Shown one piece after another: positions 55,140 to 64,000 of a stretch of 64,000 nucleotides of DNA. The notes beneath the pieces are model-generated. The model was not told where the DNA came from. It saw only the letters and a list, made by a program, of their open reading frames with translations, and did no database searches. Origin of the DNA: Planococcus versutus (lineage in GTDB: Bacteria; Bacillota; Bacilli; Bacillales_A; Planococcaceae). The stretch's first letter is position 1, and the number at the start of each line of letters is the position of its first letter. The stretch covers positions 806,001 to 870,000 of the forward strand of contig NZ_CP016540.2 of NCBI RefSeq assembly GCF_001186155.3. The letters are read 5' to 3'. The translations under genes were made by a program, and so were the position numbers.

Positions 55140-55345
55140 CAGTTACCTTTATGTTAACCAATAAATTATCTCATGTTTTAAAAAGAAAGTCAATAGCTAA
55201 GATTGTTATATTAAGACTTGTAAAAAATTTTTCTTATAGAAGGATAACTGTGGTTCTTTACGATAAAAGAGACTTTTATTTTTGTCTTTTCCATATTGGT
55301 GTATAATTGGACCTATTACGGATAGTGGAAGAAGGAGATTTTTTT

Positions 55346-56815
55346 ATGAATAAGCATTATGCAGATGATAGTTTAGCGCTACATACAGATTTATATCAAA
55401 TCAACATGTCGGAGTCTTATTGGGCAGATGGAATGCATGAGCGGAAAGCTGTCTTTGAACTATTTTTCCGGAAACTGCCTTTTGGTAATGGCTACGCAAT
55501 ATTTGCTGGATTAGAACGCGTATTAGACTACTTAAAAAATTTTAAATTTACAGATAGTGACTTGGCCTATCTTCAAGAAGAACTTGAGTATAAGGAAGAT
55601 TTCATCGATTATTTGCGAACTGTCCGATTTACAGGAGATGTCTATTCGGTGGCAGAAGGGGAACTTGTTTTTCAAAATGAAGCATTGATTCGTGTTGAAG
55701 CTCCTCTAGTAGAAGCGCAATTGATTGAAACGGCACTTTTGAACATTGTTAATTACCAAACGTTAATTGCGACAAAAGCAAGTCGGATTAAACAAATTGT
55801 AAAAAATGAACGCGTAATGGAATTTGGAACACGACGTGCACAAGAAATGGATGCTGCTATTTGGGGATCGCGTGCTGCTTTTATTGGCGGACTTGAAGCG
55901 ACCAGCAATGCACGTGCTGGGAAAAAATTTGGTATTCCAGTAGCCGGTACGCATGCACATTCATTAGTTCAAGCTTATAAAGACGAGTATGAGGCATTCC
56001 ATTCCTATGCGAAACGGCATAAAAACTGTGTCTTTTTAGTAGACACATACGATACTTTAAAATCAGGATTGCCAATTGCGATTAAAGTGGCAAAAGAATT
56101 AGGTGACAAAATTAATTTCCAAGGAATTCGATTAGATAGTGGTGATATTGCGTTTTTATCAAAAGAAGCACGCAAAATGCTTGATGCCGCTGGTTTTCCA
56201 GATACAGAAATCGTTGTCTCGAACGATTTGGATGAATACACAATTTTAAACTTAAAAGCCCAAGGTGCCCGTGTCGACGCATGGGGAATTGGTACGAAAT
56301 TAATAACGGCTTATGATCAACCTGCATTAGGAGCGGTTTATAAATTGGTAGCTATAGAAAATGACAATGGCGAACTAGAAGACACAATTAAAATTTCTGG
56401 AAATGCTGAAAAAGTTACGACGCCAGGACTGAAAAACGTTTACCGGATTATCGACAAAGAAAATGGCAAATCAGAGGGTGATTATATTGCGATGCATGAT
56501 GAAAACCCAGCTTCACAAGAGCGACTGAAAATGTTCCATCCGGTTCATACATTTGTTTCGAAGTTTGTGACGAATTTTGAAGCGATTAATATTCATCACC
56601 AAGTTATTGAAAAAGGTCAAGTTATTTATAAAAATCCAAGTATTCAAGAAATGCAAAACTATGCAGTTCAAAATATGGATTTGCTATGGGACGAATACAA
56701 ACGGTCATTAAATCCTGAAGAATACCCAGTTGATCTGAGTCAGAAATGTTGGGACAATAAAATGAAAAATATTCAGGAAGTAAGAGATGCCGTGCACGAT
56801 TTTACTGGAGAATAG
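55346..56815 (+). CDS. pncB: Nicotinate phosphoribosyltransferase
   Basis: 489-aa enzyme making nicotinate mononucleotide, the first step of NAD salvage. [60 protein letters not shown] and [15 protein letters not shown] are family stretches. ATG 55346 has AAGGAG 7 nt upstream. Forms an operon with nadE. A TATAAT at 55300-55305 is the likely -10, without a clear -35. Confidence 0.92.
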   Translation: MNKHYADDSLALHTDLYQINMSESYWADGMHERKAVFELFFRKLPFGNGYAIFAGLERVLDYLKNFKFTDSDLAYLQEELEYKEDFIDYLRTVRFTGDVYSVAEGELVFQNEALIRVEAPLVEAQLIETALLNIVNYQTLIATKASRIKQIVKNERVMEFGTRRAQEMDAAIWGSRAAFIGGLEATSNARAGKKFGIPVAGTHAHSLVQAYKDEYEAFHSYAKRHKNCVFLVDTYDTLKSGLPIAIKVAKELGDKINFQGIRLDSGDIAFLSKEARKMLDAAGFPDTEIVVSNDLDEYTILNLKAQGARVDAWGIGTKLITAYDQPALGAVYKLVAIENDNGELEDTIKISGNAEKVTTPGLKNVYRIIDKENGKSEGDYIAMHDENPASQERLKMFHPVHTFVSKFVTNFEAINIHHQVIEKGQVIYKNPSIQEMQNYAVQNMDLLWDEYKRSLNPEEYPVDLSQKCWDNKMKNIQEVRDAVHDFTGE

Positions 56816-56825
56816 GAGGATACCA

Positions 56826-57653
56826 ATGTCTACTCTGCAACAACGAATTATTGAAGAATTAAAAGTTCAAGCTTCTATTCAGCCAAAAGAGGAAATTGAA
56901 CGCACAATCCAATTTTTAAAAGAATACGTAACACGCCACTCATTTTTAAAAGGCTATGTACTTGGAATTTCAGGTGGTCAAGATTCGACATTACTTGGTA
57001 AATTAGCACAAATCGCAATTGATCAGCTAAACGAAGAAGCTGGCGAAAGCAACTATGGGTTTTATGCTTTGCGGTTACCTTATGGAGAACAGTTTGATGA
57101 ACCAGATGCAAAAGATGCATTGGAATTTATTCAGCCAACTAAACTGTATACGATCAATATAAAAGAAGCGGTGGATGCTAGTAATCGCGCGTTAAAAGAA
57201 GTGGGAATACACTTAACTGATTTTGCAAAAGGCAATGAAAAAGCACGTGAACGAATGAAAGCGCAATATTCGATTGCGGCGATGCATAACGCGGCTGTAC
57301 TCGGAACTGATCATGCAGCAGAAGCCATCACTGGATTTTATACAAAATTTGGTGACGGAGCAGCTGACTTGATGCCCTTGTACCGGTTAAATAAACGTCA
57401 AGGTCAGGCTATGTTAAAAGAACTTGATTGCCCTGAGCATCTTTATTTAAAAATTCCTACTGCGGATTTAGAAGAAGACAAACCAGCATTGCCAGATGAA
57501 GTTGCTTTAGGTGTGACTTACGAAACAATCGACGATTATTTAGAAGGTAAGAAAATTCCAGCAGATGCACAAGAAATAATTGAAGGCCATTATTTAAGAA
57601 CACAGCACAAGCGTCATTTGCCTATAACCGTTTTTGATGATTTTTGGAAATAA
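56826..57653 (+). CDS. nadE: NAD synthetase (ammonia-dependent)
   Basis: 275-aa enzyme amidating deamido-[19 protein letters not shown] is the PP-loop; [14 protein letters not shown] and [21 protein letters not shown] are typical of NadE. No glutaminase domain, so it uses ammonia. ATG 56826, 10 nt after pncB, with TAGGAGG. Confidence 0.93.
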   Translation: MSTLQQRIIEELKVQASIQPKEEIERTIQFLKEYVTRHSFLKGYVLGISGGQDSTLLGKLAQIAIDQLNEEAGESNYGFYALRLPYGEQFDEPDAKDALEFIQPTKLYTINIKEAVDASNRALKEVGIHLTDFAKGNEKARERMKAQYSIAAMHNAAVLGTDHAAEAITGFYTKFGDGAADLMPLYRLNKRQGQAMLKELDCPEHLYLKIPTADLEEDKPALPDEVALGVTYETIDDYLEGKKIPADAQEIIEGHYLRTQHKRHLPITVFDDFWK

Positions 57654-57661
57654 CGTATGAC

Positions 57662-57693
57662 AAAACAGGAAGCCTTTGGGATTCCTGTTTTTT
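57662..57693 (+). terminator. Terminator of pncB-nadE
   Basis: AAAACAGGAA pairs with TTCCTGTTTT, then T. Confidence 0.88.
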
Positions 57694-57801
57694 GATATGA
57701 AAGAAAATGTATTGTTGAGTTATTAGTTGAATTTCGTTATGATTACGATAAGATTGCGATAATTCAAAACATTGTCTGATTTATATTGGAGGAGCTCATA
57801 G

Positions 57802-58752
57802 ATGAATGCAAAAGAGCGGTTGGAAAAAGTGATTGAAAATATTGAAAAGGTCATTATCGGCAAACGTGATGTTGCGGAGTTGAGTATTGTTGCGATGCTT
57901 TCTCATGGTCATGTCTTATTAGAAGATGTACCAGGTGTCGGCAAGACTATGCTAGTCCGTGCTTTAGCGAAATCAGTGGGAGCCGATTTTAAGCGCATTC
58001 AATTTACACCTGACTTGCTACCGTCAGATGTTATTGGTGTATCGATTTATAACCCAAAAGACATGGAATTTCATTTTCGACCGGGTCCTATTATGGGGAA
58101 TATCATTTTGGCGGATGAAATTAACCGTACTTCTCCGAAAACACAATCTTCATTGCTAGAGGCAATGGAAGAAGCATCTGTCACGATAGATGGAGTGACA
58201 ATGCAAATCTCAAAACCGTTTTTTGTTATGGCGACTCAAAATCCGATTGAATACGAAGGAACCTACCCATTGCCTGAAGCGCAACTTGACCGTTTCTTAT
58301 TAAAAGTGAAAATGGGGTATCCTACACCGAAAGAAGAAATGGAAGTCTTAAATCGCGCGCGTGTGGCTGCACCCATCGAGGAATTGACGGCTGTTATTTC
58401 TTTAGAAGAATTGTTAGCGCTTCAAGACCAAGTAAAAACCATTAAAGTAGATGAAACCATTCAGAGTTACATCGTTGATTTATCTAGACAAACTCGTCAA
58501 GATGCGTATGTATATCTGGGCGTAAGTCCGCGTGGTTCCATTGCGCTGATGAAAGCGTCACAGGCCTATGCTTTGTTGAAAGGACGCGATTTTGTAACGC
58601 CTGATGATGTGCAGTATTTAGCGAAGTTTGTTTTTGGTCACCGTATTATGTTACGTTCAGAAGCTCGTTACGATGGAATTACACCAGAAGAAATAACAGA
58701 ACGTATAATCGCAAAAACACATGTCCCAGTTAAAAGGCTTGTTGGTAAATGA
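57802..58752 (+). CDS. MoxR-type AAA ATPase
   Basis: 316-aa chaperone-like ATPase. Walker A EDVPGVGKTML (about 37-47), Walker B ILADEINRTSPK, sensor ATQNPIEYEGTYPLPEAQLDRF. First gene of a three-gene operon with DUF58 and transglutaminase proteins; this set precedes guaA in many Bacillales. Thought to assist assembly of DUF58/VWA partners. Confidence 0.9.
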   Translation: MNAKERLEKVIENIEKVIIGKRDVAELSIVAMLSHGHVLLEDVPGVGKTMLVRALAKSVGADFKRIQFTPDLLPSDVIGVSIYNPKDMEFHFRPGPIMGNIILADEINRTSPKTQSSLLEAMEEASVTIDGVTMQISKPFFVMATQNPIEYEGTYPLPEAQLDRFLLKVKMGYPTPKEEMEVLNRARVAAPIEELTAVISLEELLALQDQVKTIKVDETIQSYIVDLSRQTRQDAYVYLGVSPRGSIALMKASQAYALLKGRDFVTPDDVQYLAKFVFGHRIMLRSEARYDGITPEEITERIIAKTHVPVKRLVGK

Positions 58753-59960
58753 GCGAGTCGAAAAAAAGTATAGCTTCATGGGGACGCTTGATTTTAGTCT
58801 TGTTTATTCTTTTTTTGACATTTTCTTTTGCAATGTTCCAAGGCGGATTTGTTAGTTGGTTTATTTTTTACATGTCTTTGCCATTTATTGTCTATTCGAT
58901 CTTGCTGTCGTTTTATCCAATGCAAGATATCAGAGCCCACAGGGAAATCCATACAACTCAAATCCGAAAAGGTGGGAGCTTTTCTGCAACTGCCATCATC
59001 CACAGAAAAATTCCGTTTCCATTGCTTTATACTGTATTAAGTGAACAAACCCATTCCTCATCTTTGAATAAAAAAATAGAAAGTCAAGGCTCTAAAATGA
59101 TCGTGCCAGGATTTCGTAAAAGCTATTCGTGGACTTATGTGATAGATGAAATGCCAAGAGGAGAGCATGTGTTAGAAGGAATACATTTAGAAACTGCAGA
59201 TTTTTTCGGTTGGGTAAAGAAAATTCAATTATTACCTGTTCAACAAACCGTTTTAGTTTATCCCAATACAGTAGAAATTACTTACCGTCCAATGGAATCA
59301 CGTTATGACCATGGATCAATGGCTGCTCCTTTTACGTTAGTAAAAGACACAACGATGACAAGTGGTCTTCGCGATTATCAACCAGGTGATCGTGTATCAT
59401 GGATTCACTGGAAATCCTATGCACGTACGCAAACATTGCGAACAAAAGAGTTTGAAGACCGTCAGTCGCAAGATCTTTTTTTGCTAGATGACCGAAATGA
59501 TACTGAGAAATTTGAATTGCAAGTAGAGTTAGTAGCTTCTATATTAAAAGCGGTTGTACAGGCTAATTCAAGTTTGGCTTATTTGTCTGTTGGTCGAAAT
59601 CGTAATTATTTTCCATTAGTTCAAACAGAAGCGCATTTACAACGAGTAATGTATCATTTGGCAAAAGTACAAAGTGACTTAGATAAACCAGTTGTCCAAG
59701 CAATTGGACGAGAGCTTCAACAAATGAACACATCGAGTTTGTTATATGTGACAAGTCAACTTTCGATGGAAATGATCGAATCGATTCGAAAAAATGCTAA
59801 AAACTTAAGCAATTGCATGTGCTTAGTTGTAGCGAATAAAGGCGAAATCATACTGGAAAAAGATGAAAATGTACATCAATATGCCCGGTCTAAAGGTTTT
59901 GTTGTCAAGCGTGTTAGCCCTGAGAATTTTGCGACAGTGTTTACGGAGGTGAGCCGCTAA
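58749..59960 (+). CDS. DUF58 domain protein
   Basis: 403-aa protein. Two N-terminal hydrophobic helices (about 15-55), an extracytoplasmic or beta-rich middle, then the DUF58 core GLRDYQPGDRVSWIHWKSYAR (about 210-230), followed by a VWA-like fold. It overlaps moxR by ATGA and the next gene by one base, so the three are translationally coupled. Confidence 0.85.
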   Translation: MSESKKSIASWGRLILVLFILFLTFSFAMFQGGFVSWFIFYMSLPFIVYSILLSFYPMQDIRAHREIHTTQIRKGGSFSATAIIHRKIPFPLLYTVLSEQTHSSSLNKKIESQGSKMIVPGFRKSYSWTYVIDEMPRGEHVLEGIHLETADFFGWVKKIQLLPVQQTVLVYPNTVEITYRPMESRYDHGSMAAPFTLVKDTTMTSGLRDYQPGDRVSWIHWKSYARTQTLRTKEFEDRQSQDLFLLDDRNDTEKFELQVELVASILKAVVQANSSLAYLSVGRNRNYFPLVQTEAHLQRVMYHLAKVQSDLDKPVVQAIGRELQQMNTSSLLYVTSQLSMEMIESIRKNAKNLSNCMCLVVANKGEIILEKDENVHQYARSKGFVVKRVSPENFATVFTEVSR

Positions 59961-62143
59961 TGACTTCCATTCGAAAAAATAAGTTTTTCATGGCGATTTT
60001 ATATATTTTGGTATTTTTTATGTTAGTGGAGTGGTTGACACCAGTCATTGTCTTAACTGAAACAGGGCATCAATCGTTGTTTTTGACTTTTATAGCGGTA
60101 GGGTTACTTATGGCGTTTTTAAGAGTTCCTTGGTGGATATCAGGACCTTTAAAAATTATTTACATAGTGTGGTTTGTTGTTTTTGTTTATACAGGTAATT
60201 TATTGTTTACAGGAGAAGCAATCGCTTTCCTTAGTGCCGATTTCGGTATTAATTTTTCAGCATTAGCTACACAAAGTTGGGAACAAACAACAGATGTGTT
60301 CCGAACCGTTTTGTTCTTTGTTTTGCTGTGGATGGCTATCTATTTGATTCATTACTGGGTTAGCTATCGATTGAGCATTTTTTTGTTTTATTTATTAACG
60401 GTAATATTTATCGCCGTACTGGATACATTCAGTCCGTATTCTGGCGATTCTGCCATTATTCGAATTATGGTTATTGGTCTTCTTCTTGCAGGGTTGTTGT
60501 ATTTGGTGCGTTGGATGGAGAAACACCGAATTTCAGAGCAAGAAAATAAAATCGCATTTTTTGCAATTCCACTCGTGATTCTTGTGGCAACTTCGACGGC
60601 ACTGGCTTTGTATTTACCAAAAGCTGCACCTATTTGGCCAGATCCTGTACCGTTCATCACTTCTTTTTCTGGACAAGGTGGAGTTGGGAGCGGAGGGAAT
60701 ATTGGTCGAATCGGATACGGAGTAGACGATTCTCGTTTAGGTGGCTCGTTTATTGGTGACGATACACCCGTTTTAAATGCAGAAGTATCAGAAGGACAAT
60801 ATTGGAAAGTCGAATCAAAAGATATTTACACAACAAAAGGTTGGGAACTGACAGAAAATGTCGGGCAAACTATTGTTTATGGCAATAACGAAACAGTAGA
60901 TACCGAATTTGTTTCAAACGGGGAAGATTTTGAATTAGCAAATGTATCAATGGAACAAAACTTCCCGTTTGTGTTATACCCATATGGCACTGATTCTTTT
61001 TCGATGGAAGATTCACCAGACTTTCAATATAGTTCAGCAGACCAACGTTTTGAAACCTATCAAAATGGTGAAGCATTTGAACCTAAAACGTACGATGTCT
61101 CATTTAATGAGCCGATCTACAGTTTAAAAGCTTTACGGGAAACAAATAGAGAAGATTTAGCAGAGTTGCCTGCAGAATTTGACCGCTATCTACAATTACC
61201 TGACGAACTTCCTCAGCGTGTGAGGGATTTGGCTGTTGAAATTACTGGCAGTACTGAAACGGTCTATGAGAAGGCCTTGGCAATCGAAAATTATTTTAAT
61301 ACGTCTGGATTTACATACAGTCAGACAGATATTCCCGTGCCACAAGGTGATGAAGACTACGTAGATCAATTTTTATTTGATACTAAAAGAGGCTACTGCG
61401 ATAACTTCTCAACTTCCATGGTCGTTTTACTGCGATCCATTGATATTCCTGCTCGTTGGGTCAAGGGGTTTACTGAAGGAGAATTAATCACTTCGCAAGA
61501 AGATACAGACTTGTACCAAGTGACAAATAACAATGCCCATTCGTGGGTAGAGGCATACATGCCAGGAATCGGTTGGATGTTATTCGAACCAACGATTGGG
61601 TTTAATGGTTCCGCGTCTATTGATTTCGATTTAGATATAGATGCAACAAATCCTGAACTGCCAAAACCTGAAGCGACTCCAGTAGAACAAGAATCCAAAA
61701 CGATAGATGAAGAAGAAGCTACTACTTCTTCAACAGCAAGTGTTTTTAAGCGATTTACTAATTTCGTTTCCGAGAATCGCGGGAAACTTATTTGGTTTGT
61801 TGTTGGATTTACGTTCATTGCGCTCATTCTTTTCAAATCTCGTTTCAAGTGGATGCCAAAATGGCTCACAGTTTATTACCGAATGAGTAAAGTTCGTTCA
61901 AATCGTTTTGAAAAAGCATATCTTCATTTATTGAAACAATTGGAACTATACGGTATCACTAGAAAGCCAGGTCAAACATTAAAATCATACGCCGCGTACA
62001 TCGATTCGTTTTTTGGAACACATGAAATGTCGGAGTTAACCCAGGCTTATGAACGTATGATTTATGGTGATGATGCTGAATCCATTGACTGGCAAGAGTT
62101 AAAGGAAAGTTGGGAAAACTTAATCAATAGGACAAGCGGTTGA
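59960..62143 (+). CDS. Membrane transglutaminase-like protein (TgpA/DUF3488)
   Basis: 727 aa. About six N-terminal helices (to ~220), then an external transglutaminase-like domain with Cys in RGYCDNFSTSM, His in NNAHSWVEAYMPG and the WMLFEPT strand. One further helix (about 608-628) and a C-terminal DUF4129-like tail (LKQLELYGITRKPGQTLKSY) follow. Possible role in cell-surface protein cross-linking or proteolysis; substrate unknown. Confidence 0.85.
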   Translation: MTSIRKNKFFMAILYILVFFMLVEWLTPVIVLTETGHQSLFLTFIAVGLLMAFLRVPWWISGPLKIIYIVWFVVFVYTGNLLFTGEAIAFLSADFGINFSALATQSWEQTTDVFRTVLFFVLLWMAIYLIHYWVSYRLSIFLFYLLTVIFIAVLDTFSPYSGDSAIIRIMVIGLLLAGLLYLVRWMEKHRISEQENKIAFFAIPLVILVATSTALALYLPKAAPIWPDPVPFITSFSGQGGVGSGGNIGRIGYGVDDSRLGGSFIGDDTPVLNAEVSEGQYWKVESKDIYTTKGWELTENVGQTIVYGNNETVDTEFVSNGEDFELANVSMEQNFPFVLYPYGTDSFSMEDSPDFQYSSADQRFETYQNGEAFEPKTYDVSFNEPIYSLKALRETNREDLAELPAEFDRYLQLPDELPQRVRDLAVEITGSTETVYEKALAIENYFNTSGFTYSQTDIPVPQGDEDYVDQFLFDTKRGYCDNFSTSMVVLLRSIDIPARWVKGFTEGELITSQEDTDLYQVTNNNAHSWVEAYMPGIGWMLFEPTIGFNGSASIDFDLDIDATNPELPKPEATPVEQESKTIDEEEATTSSTASVFKRFTNFVSENRGKLIWFVVGFTFIALILFKSRFKWMPKWLTVYYRMSKVRSNRFEKAYLHLLKQLELYGITRKPGQTLKSYAAYIDSFFGTHEMSELTQAYERMIYGDDAESIDWQELKESWENLINRTSG

Positions 62144-62189
62144 TTTTACGGCTTGTAAAATGTACAATTGATTAAATTATAAATTACAG

Positions 62190-62265
62190 TTGCCCTCATA
62201 TATGTCCGGTAATATGGATCGGATGTCTCTACCAAGTCCCCGGAAATGACTTGACTATGAAGGTG
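62190..62265 (+). ncRNA. Guanine (purine) riboswitch upstream of guaA
   Basis: Matches the purine aptamer: P1 CCTCATA/TATGA-GG (one bulge), P2 TCCG/CGGA with loop GTAATATGGAT, J2/3 GTCTCTACC, P3 CAAGT/ACTTG with loop containing CGGAAAT, and J3/1 ACTATGA. The specificity base is C (GACTATGA), as in guanine sensors; adenine sensors have T there. A terminator hairpin follows at 62316-62349. Confidence 0.85.
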
Positions 62266-62315
62266 GATGAGGCATGTCTTTTTTGATGTGTGTATTCGCC
62301 TTTTGATGTAGAGCA

Positions 62316-62349
62316 GAAGAACGCGAGGTCTAGTTTTCGCGTTCTTTTA
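62316..62349 (+). terminator. Riboswitch expression-platform terminator
   Basis: AGAACGCGA pairs with TCGCGTTCT, followed by TTT. It lies between the guanine aptamer and guaA, so guanine binding probably stops transcription here. Confidence 0.75.
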
Positions 62350-62387
62350 TTATTTGTGGCCTGAATCGAATAGAAGAGGTGAAGGTT

Positions 62388-63941
62388 TTGCCAGTTAGTC
62401 CAATGTTAAAAGAACAGAAAAAAATCGTCGTTTTGGATTTTGGAAGTCAATACAATCAGTTGATCACGCGCCGCATTCGTGAAATTGGTGTCTACAGTGA
62501 GCTTCATCCGCACACGATTACTGCTGAAGAAATCAAAGAAATGAACGCGACAGGGATTATTTTCTCGGGCGGTCCAAACTCTGTTTACGATGAAAACGCA
62601 TTTTCAATCGATGATGCTATTTTTGAAATGGGCTTACCGATTTTAGGAATTTGCTATGGCATGCAATTAATGGCATTGCATTTAAAAGGAAAAGTAGAAA
62701 AAGCTCAAAATCGTGAGTATGGCAAAGCGGAATTAAAGCTAACAAAAGACAGCAAAATCTTTAAAGATCTTCCGGAAGAACAAATTGTTTGGATGAGCCA
62801 TGGTGACTTAGTAACAGCTGCACCTCCAGGATTTGATGTAATCGGAACAAGCGCAAGCTGTCCGATTGCTTCAATGGCAGATGAAAGTCGAGGATTTTAC
62901 GGCGTTCAATTCCATCCGGAAGTACGTCACTCAATTTATGGCAATGATGTATTGCGCAAATTTGTTTACGATGTTTGCGGAATGGAAGATGATTGGTCAA
63001 TGGAAAACTACATTGAATTGGAAATCGAAAAAATCCGTGAAGAAGTTGGCGACAAAAAAGTACTTTGCGCACTTAGTGGCGGAGTAGATTCTTCAGTTGT
63101 TGCGGTATTGATTCATAAAGCGATTGGCGATCAATTAACGTGTATGTTTGTGGATCACGGCCTTCTTCGTAAAGGAGAAGCAGAAAGTGTAATGAAAACT
63201 TTTGCTGATGAATTCAACATGAATGTTATTAAAATTGATGCACGTGACCGTTTCATGAAGAAACTTGAAGGTGTCACAGATCCTGAGAAAAAACGCAAAA
63301 TTATCGGCAACGAATTTATTTACGTATTCGATGATGAAGCTTCGAAATTAGAAGGTATGGACTTTCTTGCACAAGGAACGCTTTACACAGACATTATCGA
63401 AAGCGGCACAACAACTGCACAAACGATTAAATCTCACCATAACGTAGGTGGATTACCCGATGACATGCAGTTTAAACTGATCGAACCGTTAAATACATTA
63501 TTCAAAGACGAAGTACGCGTTCTTGGAACTGAACTTGGCATGCCTGAAGAAATTGTATGGCGTCAGCCGTTCCCAGGTCCGGGTCTTGGTATCCGCATTA
63601 TGGGAGCCGTAACAGAAGAAAAATTAGAAATTGTCCGTGAATCTGATTGGATTTTACGTGATGAAATCAAAAAAGCAGGCCTTGATCGTGATATTTGGCA
63701 ATACTTTACGGTACTGCCGGATCTTCGCAGCGTAGGAGTTATGGGCGATGCTCGTACTTACGATTACGCGATTGGGATTCGTGCTGTAACGTCGATTGAC
63801 GGTATGACCTCTGACTGGGCTCGTATTCCGTGGGACGTCCTGGAAAAGATAAGCGTTCGCCTAGTCAACGAAGTCGATCATATTAACCGAGTGTTGTATG
63901 ACATTACGAGCAAGCCACCAGCAACGATTGAGTGGGAATAA
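62388..63941 (+). CDS. guaA: GMP synthase (glutamine-hydrolysing)
   Basis: 517-aa enzyme converting XMP to GMP. N-terminal class I amidotransferase with [10 protein letters not shown] (nucleophile Cys) and QFHPEVRHS (His/Glu). ATP pyrophosphatase loop [14 protein letters not shown]-terminal [20 protein letters not shown] and [12 protein letters not shown] 62388 has GAGGTG 6 nt upstream; ATG 62403 is an alternative. Controlled by the guanine riboswitch. Confidence 0.95.
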   Translation: MPVSPMLKEQKKIVVLDFGSQYNQLITRRIREIGVYSELHPHTITAEEIKEMNATGIIFSGGPNSVYDENAFSIDDAIFEMGLPILGICYGMQLMALHLKGKVEKAQNREYGKAELKLTKDSKIFKDLPEEQIVWMSHGDLVTAAPPGFDVIGTSASCPIASMADESRGFYGVQFHPEVRHSIYGNDVLRKFVYDVCGMEDDWSMENYIELEIEKIREEVGDKKVLCALSGGVDSSVVAVLIHKAIGDQLTCMFVDHGLLRKGEAESVMKTFADEFNMNVIKIDARDRFMKKLEGVTDPEKKRKIIGNEFIYVFDDEASKLEGMDFLAQGTLYTDIIESGTTTAQTIKSHHNVGGLPDDMQFKLIEPLNTLFKDEVRVLGTELGMPEEIVWRQPFPGPGLGIRIMGAVTEEKLEIVRESDWILRDEIKKAGLDRDIWQYFTVLPDLRSVGVMGDARTYDYAIGIRAVTSIDGMTSDWARIPWDVLEKISVRLVNEVDHINRVLYDITSKPPATIEWE

Positions 63942-63946
63942 TTGTG

Positions 63947-63982
63947 AAGTGCCGACTAATTTAGTTGGCACTTTCCTTTTTT
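63947..63982 (+). terminator. Terminator of guaA
   Basis: AAGTGCC-ACTAA pairs with TTAGT-GGCACTT with one mismatch, then T-rich. Confidence 0.8.
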
Positions 63983-64000
63983 ACGAACTTTTTTTAGTTT

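Noticed and set aside
55061..55306. 81-aa plus-strand ORF before pncB
   Set aside because: No ribosome site and unlikely composition; it overlaps the minus-strand remnant and the pncB promoter.
62761..63072. Long antisense ORFs inside guaA, selA, ilvD and other strong genes
   Set aside because: They are reading-frame shadows of clear genes with family motifs on the other strand.

Overview
The window reads as one continuous stretch of chromosome from a low-GC Gram-positive bacterium. The best fit is the Planococcaceae (Planococcus or a close relative). Several proteins match Bacillus subtilis relatives closely along their length (YkuI, YoxD, KtrA, PbpC). Genes use AGGAGG-type ribosome sites, and TTG or GTG starts are common. 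There are lipobox signal peptides, sortases and a subtilase of the cold-adapted S41/sphericase type. The organism assignment is inference from these features. No phage, insertion sequence or CRISPR array was seen.

Layout. 1-7.6 kb: YitT-like membrane protein, YkuI-type EAL protein, glycerophosphodiesterase, CapA-like lipoprotein, ZIP-like protein and a CPA1 Na+/H+ antiporter, followed by a decayed gene. 8.0-17.5 kb: a selenium region. It holds a phosphonate-type ABC transporter (phnC, phnE, phnD), selD with its own in-frame UGA selenocysteine codon and SECIS-like hairpin, a SenB-like glycosyltransferase directly upstream of selD, four 122-bp tandem repeats, tRNA-Sec, selB and selA. Together this supplies selenophosphate, Sec-tRNA and the UGA decoding factor, and possibly a selenosugar. 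17.5-34 kb: housekeeping and transport genes (MFS, YoxD-like SDR, cysK, sulfurtransferase, AbrB-like, ktrA, RNase H-like, uppP, hydroxybutyrate dehydrogenase, hydrolase, TVP38), with broken ykvI-like and panE genes. Two sortase-substrate pairs lie at 25-26.5 kb and 35-36 kb.

34-46 kb: cysteine desulfurase-like protein, class D sortase pair, HEAT protein, bioY with a BirA-type operator, pgi, pbpC and an alpha-glucosidase. A secreted subtilase follows, then an NprR/PlcR-type regulator whose stop codon overlaps the start of a 30-codon signal-peptide-like ORF. This is a candidate peptide quorum-sensing cassette. 46.9-54.9 kb: a seven-gene catabolic operon behind a cre-like site (IlvD-type dehydratase, TRAP transporter dctPQM, tartrate/dimethylmalate-type dehydrogenase, SDR, aldehyde dehydrogenase). 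55-64 kb: pncB-nadE, the MoxR/DUF58/transglutaminase operon, and guaA behind a guanine riboswitch.

Several genes carry single-base frame disruptions, some in short homopolymer runs. They could be real decay or errors in the assembly. All family assignments are from reading the sequence; no database search was run.
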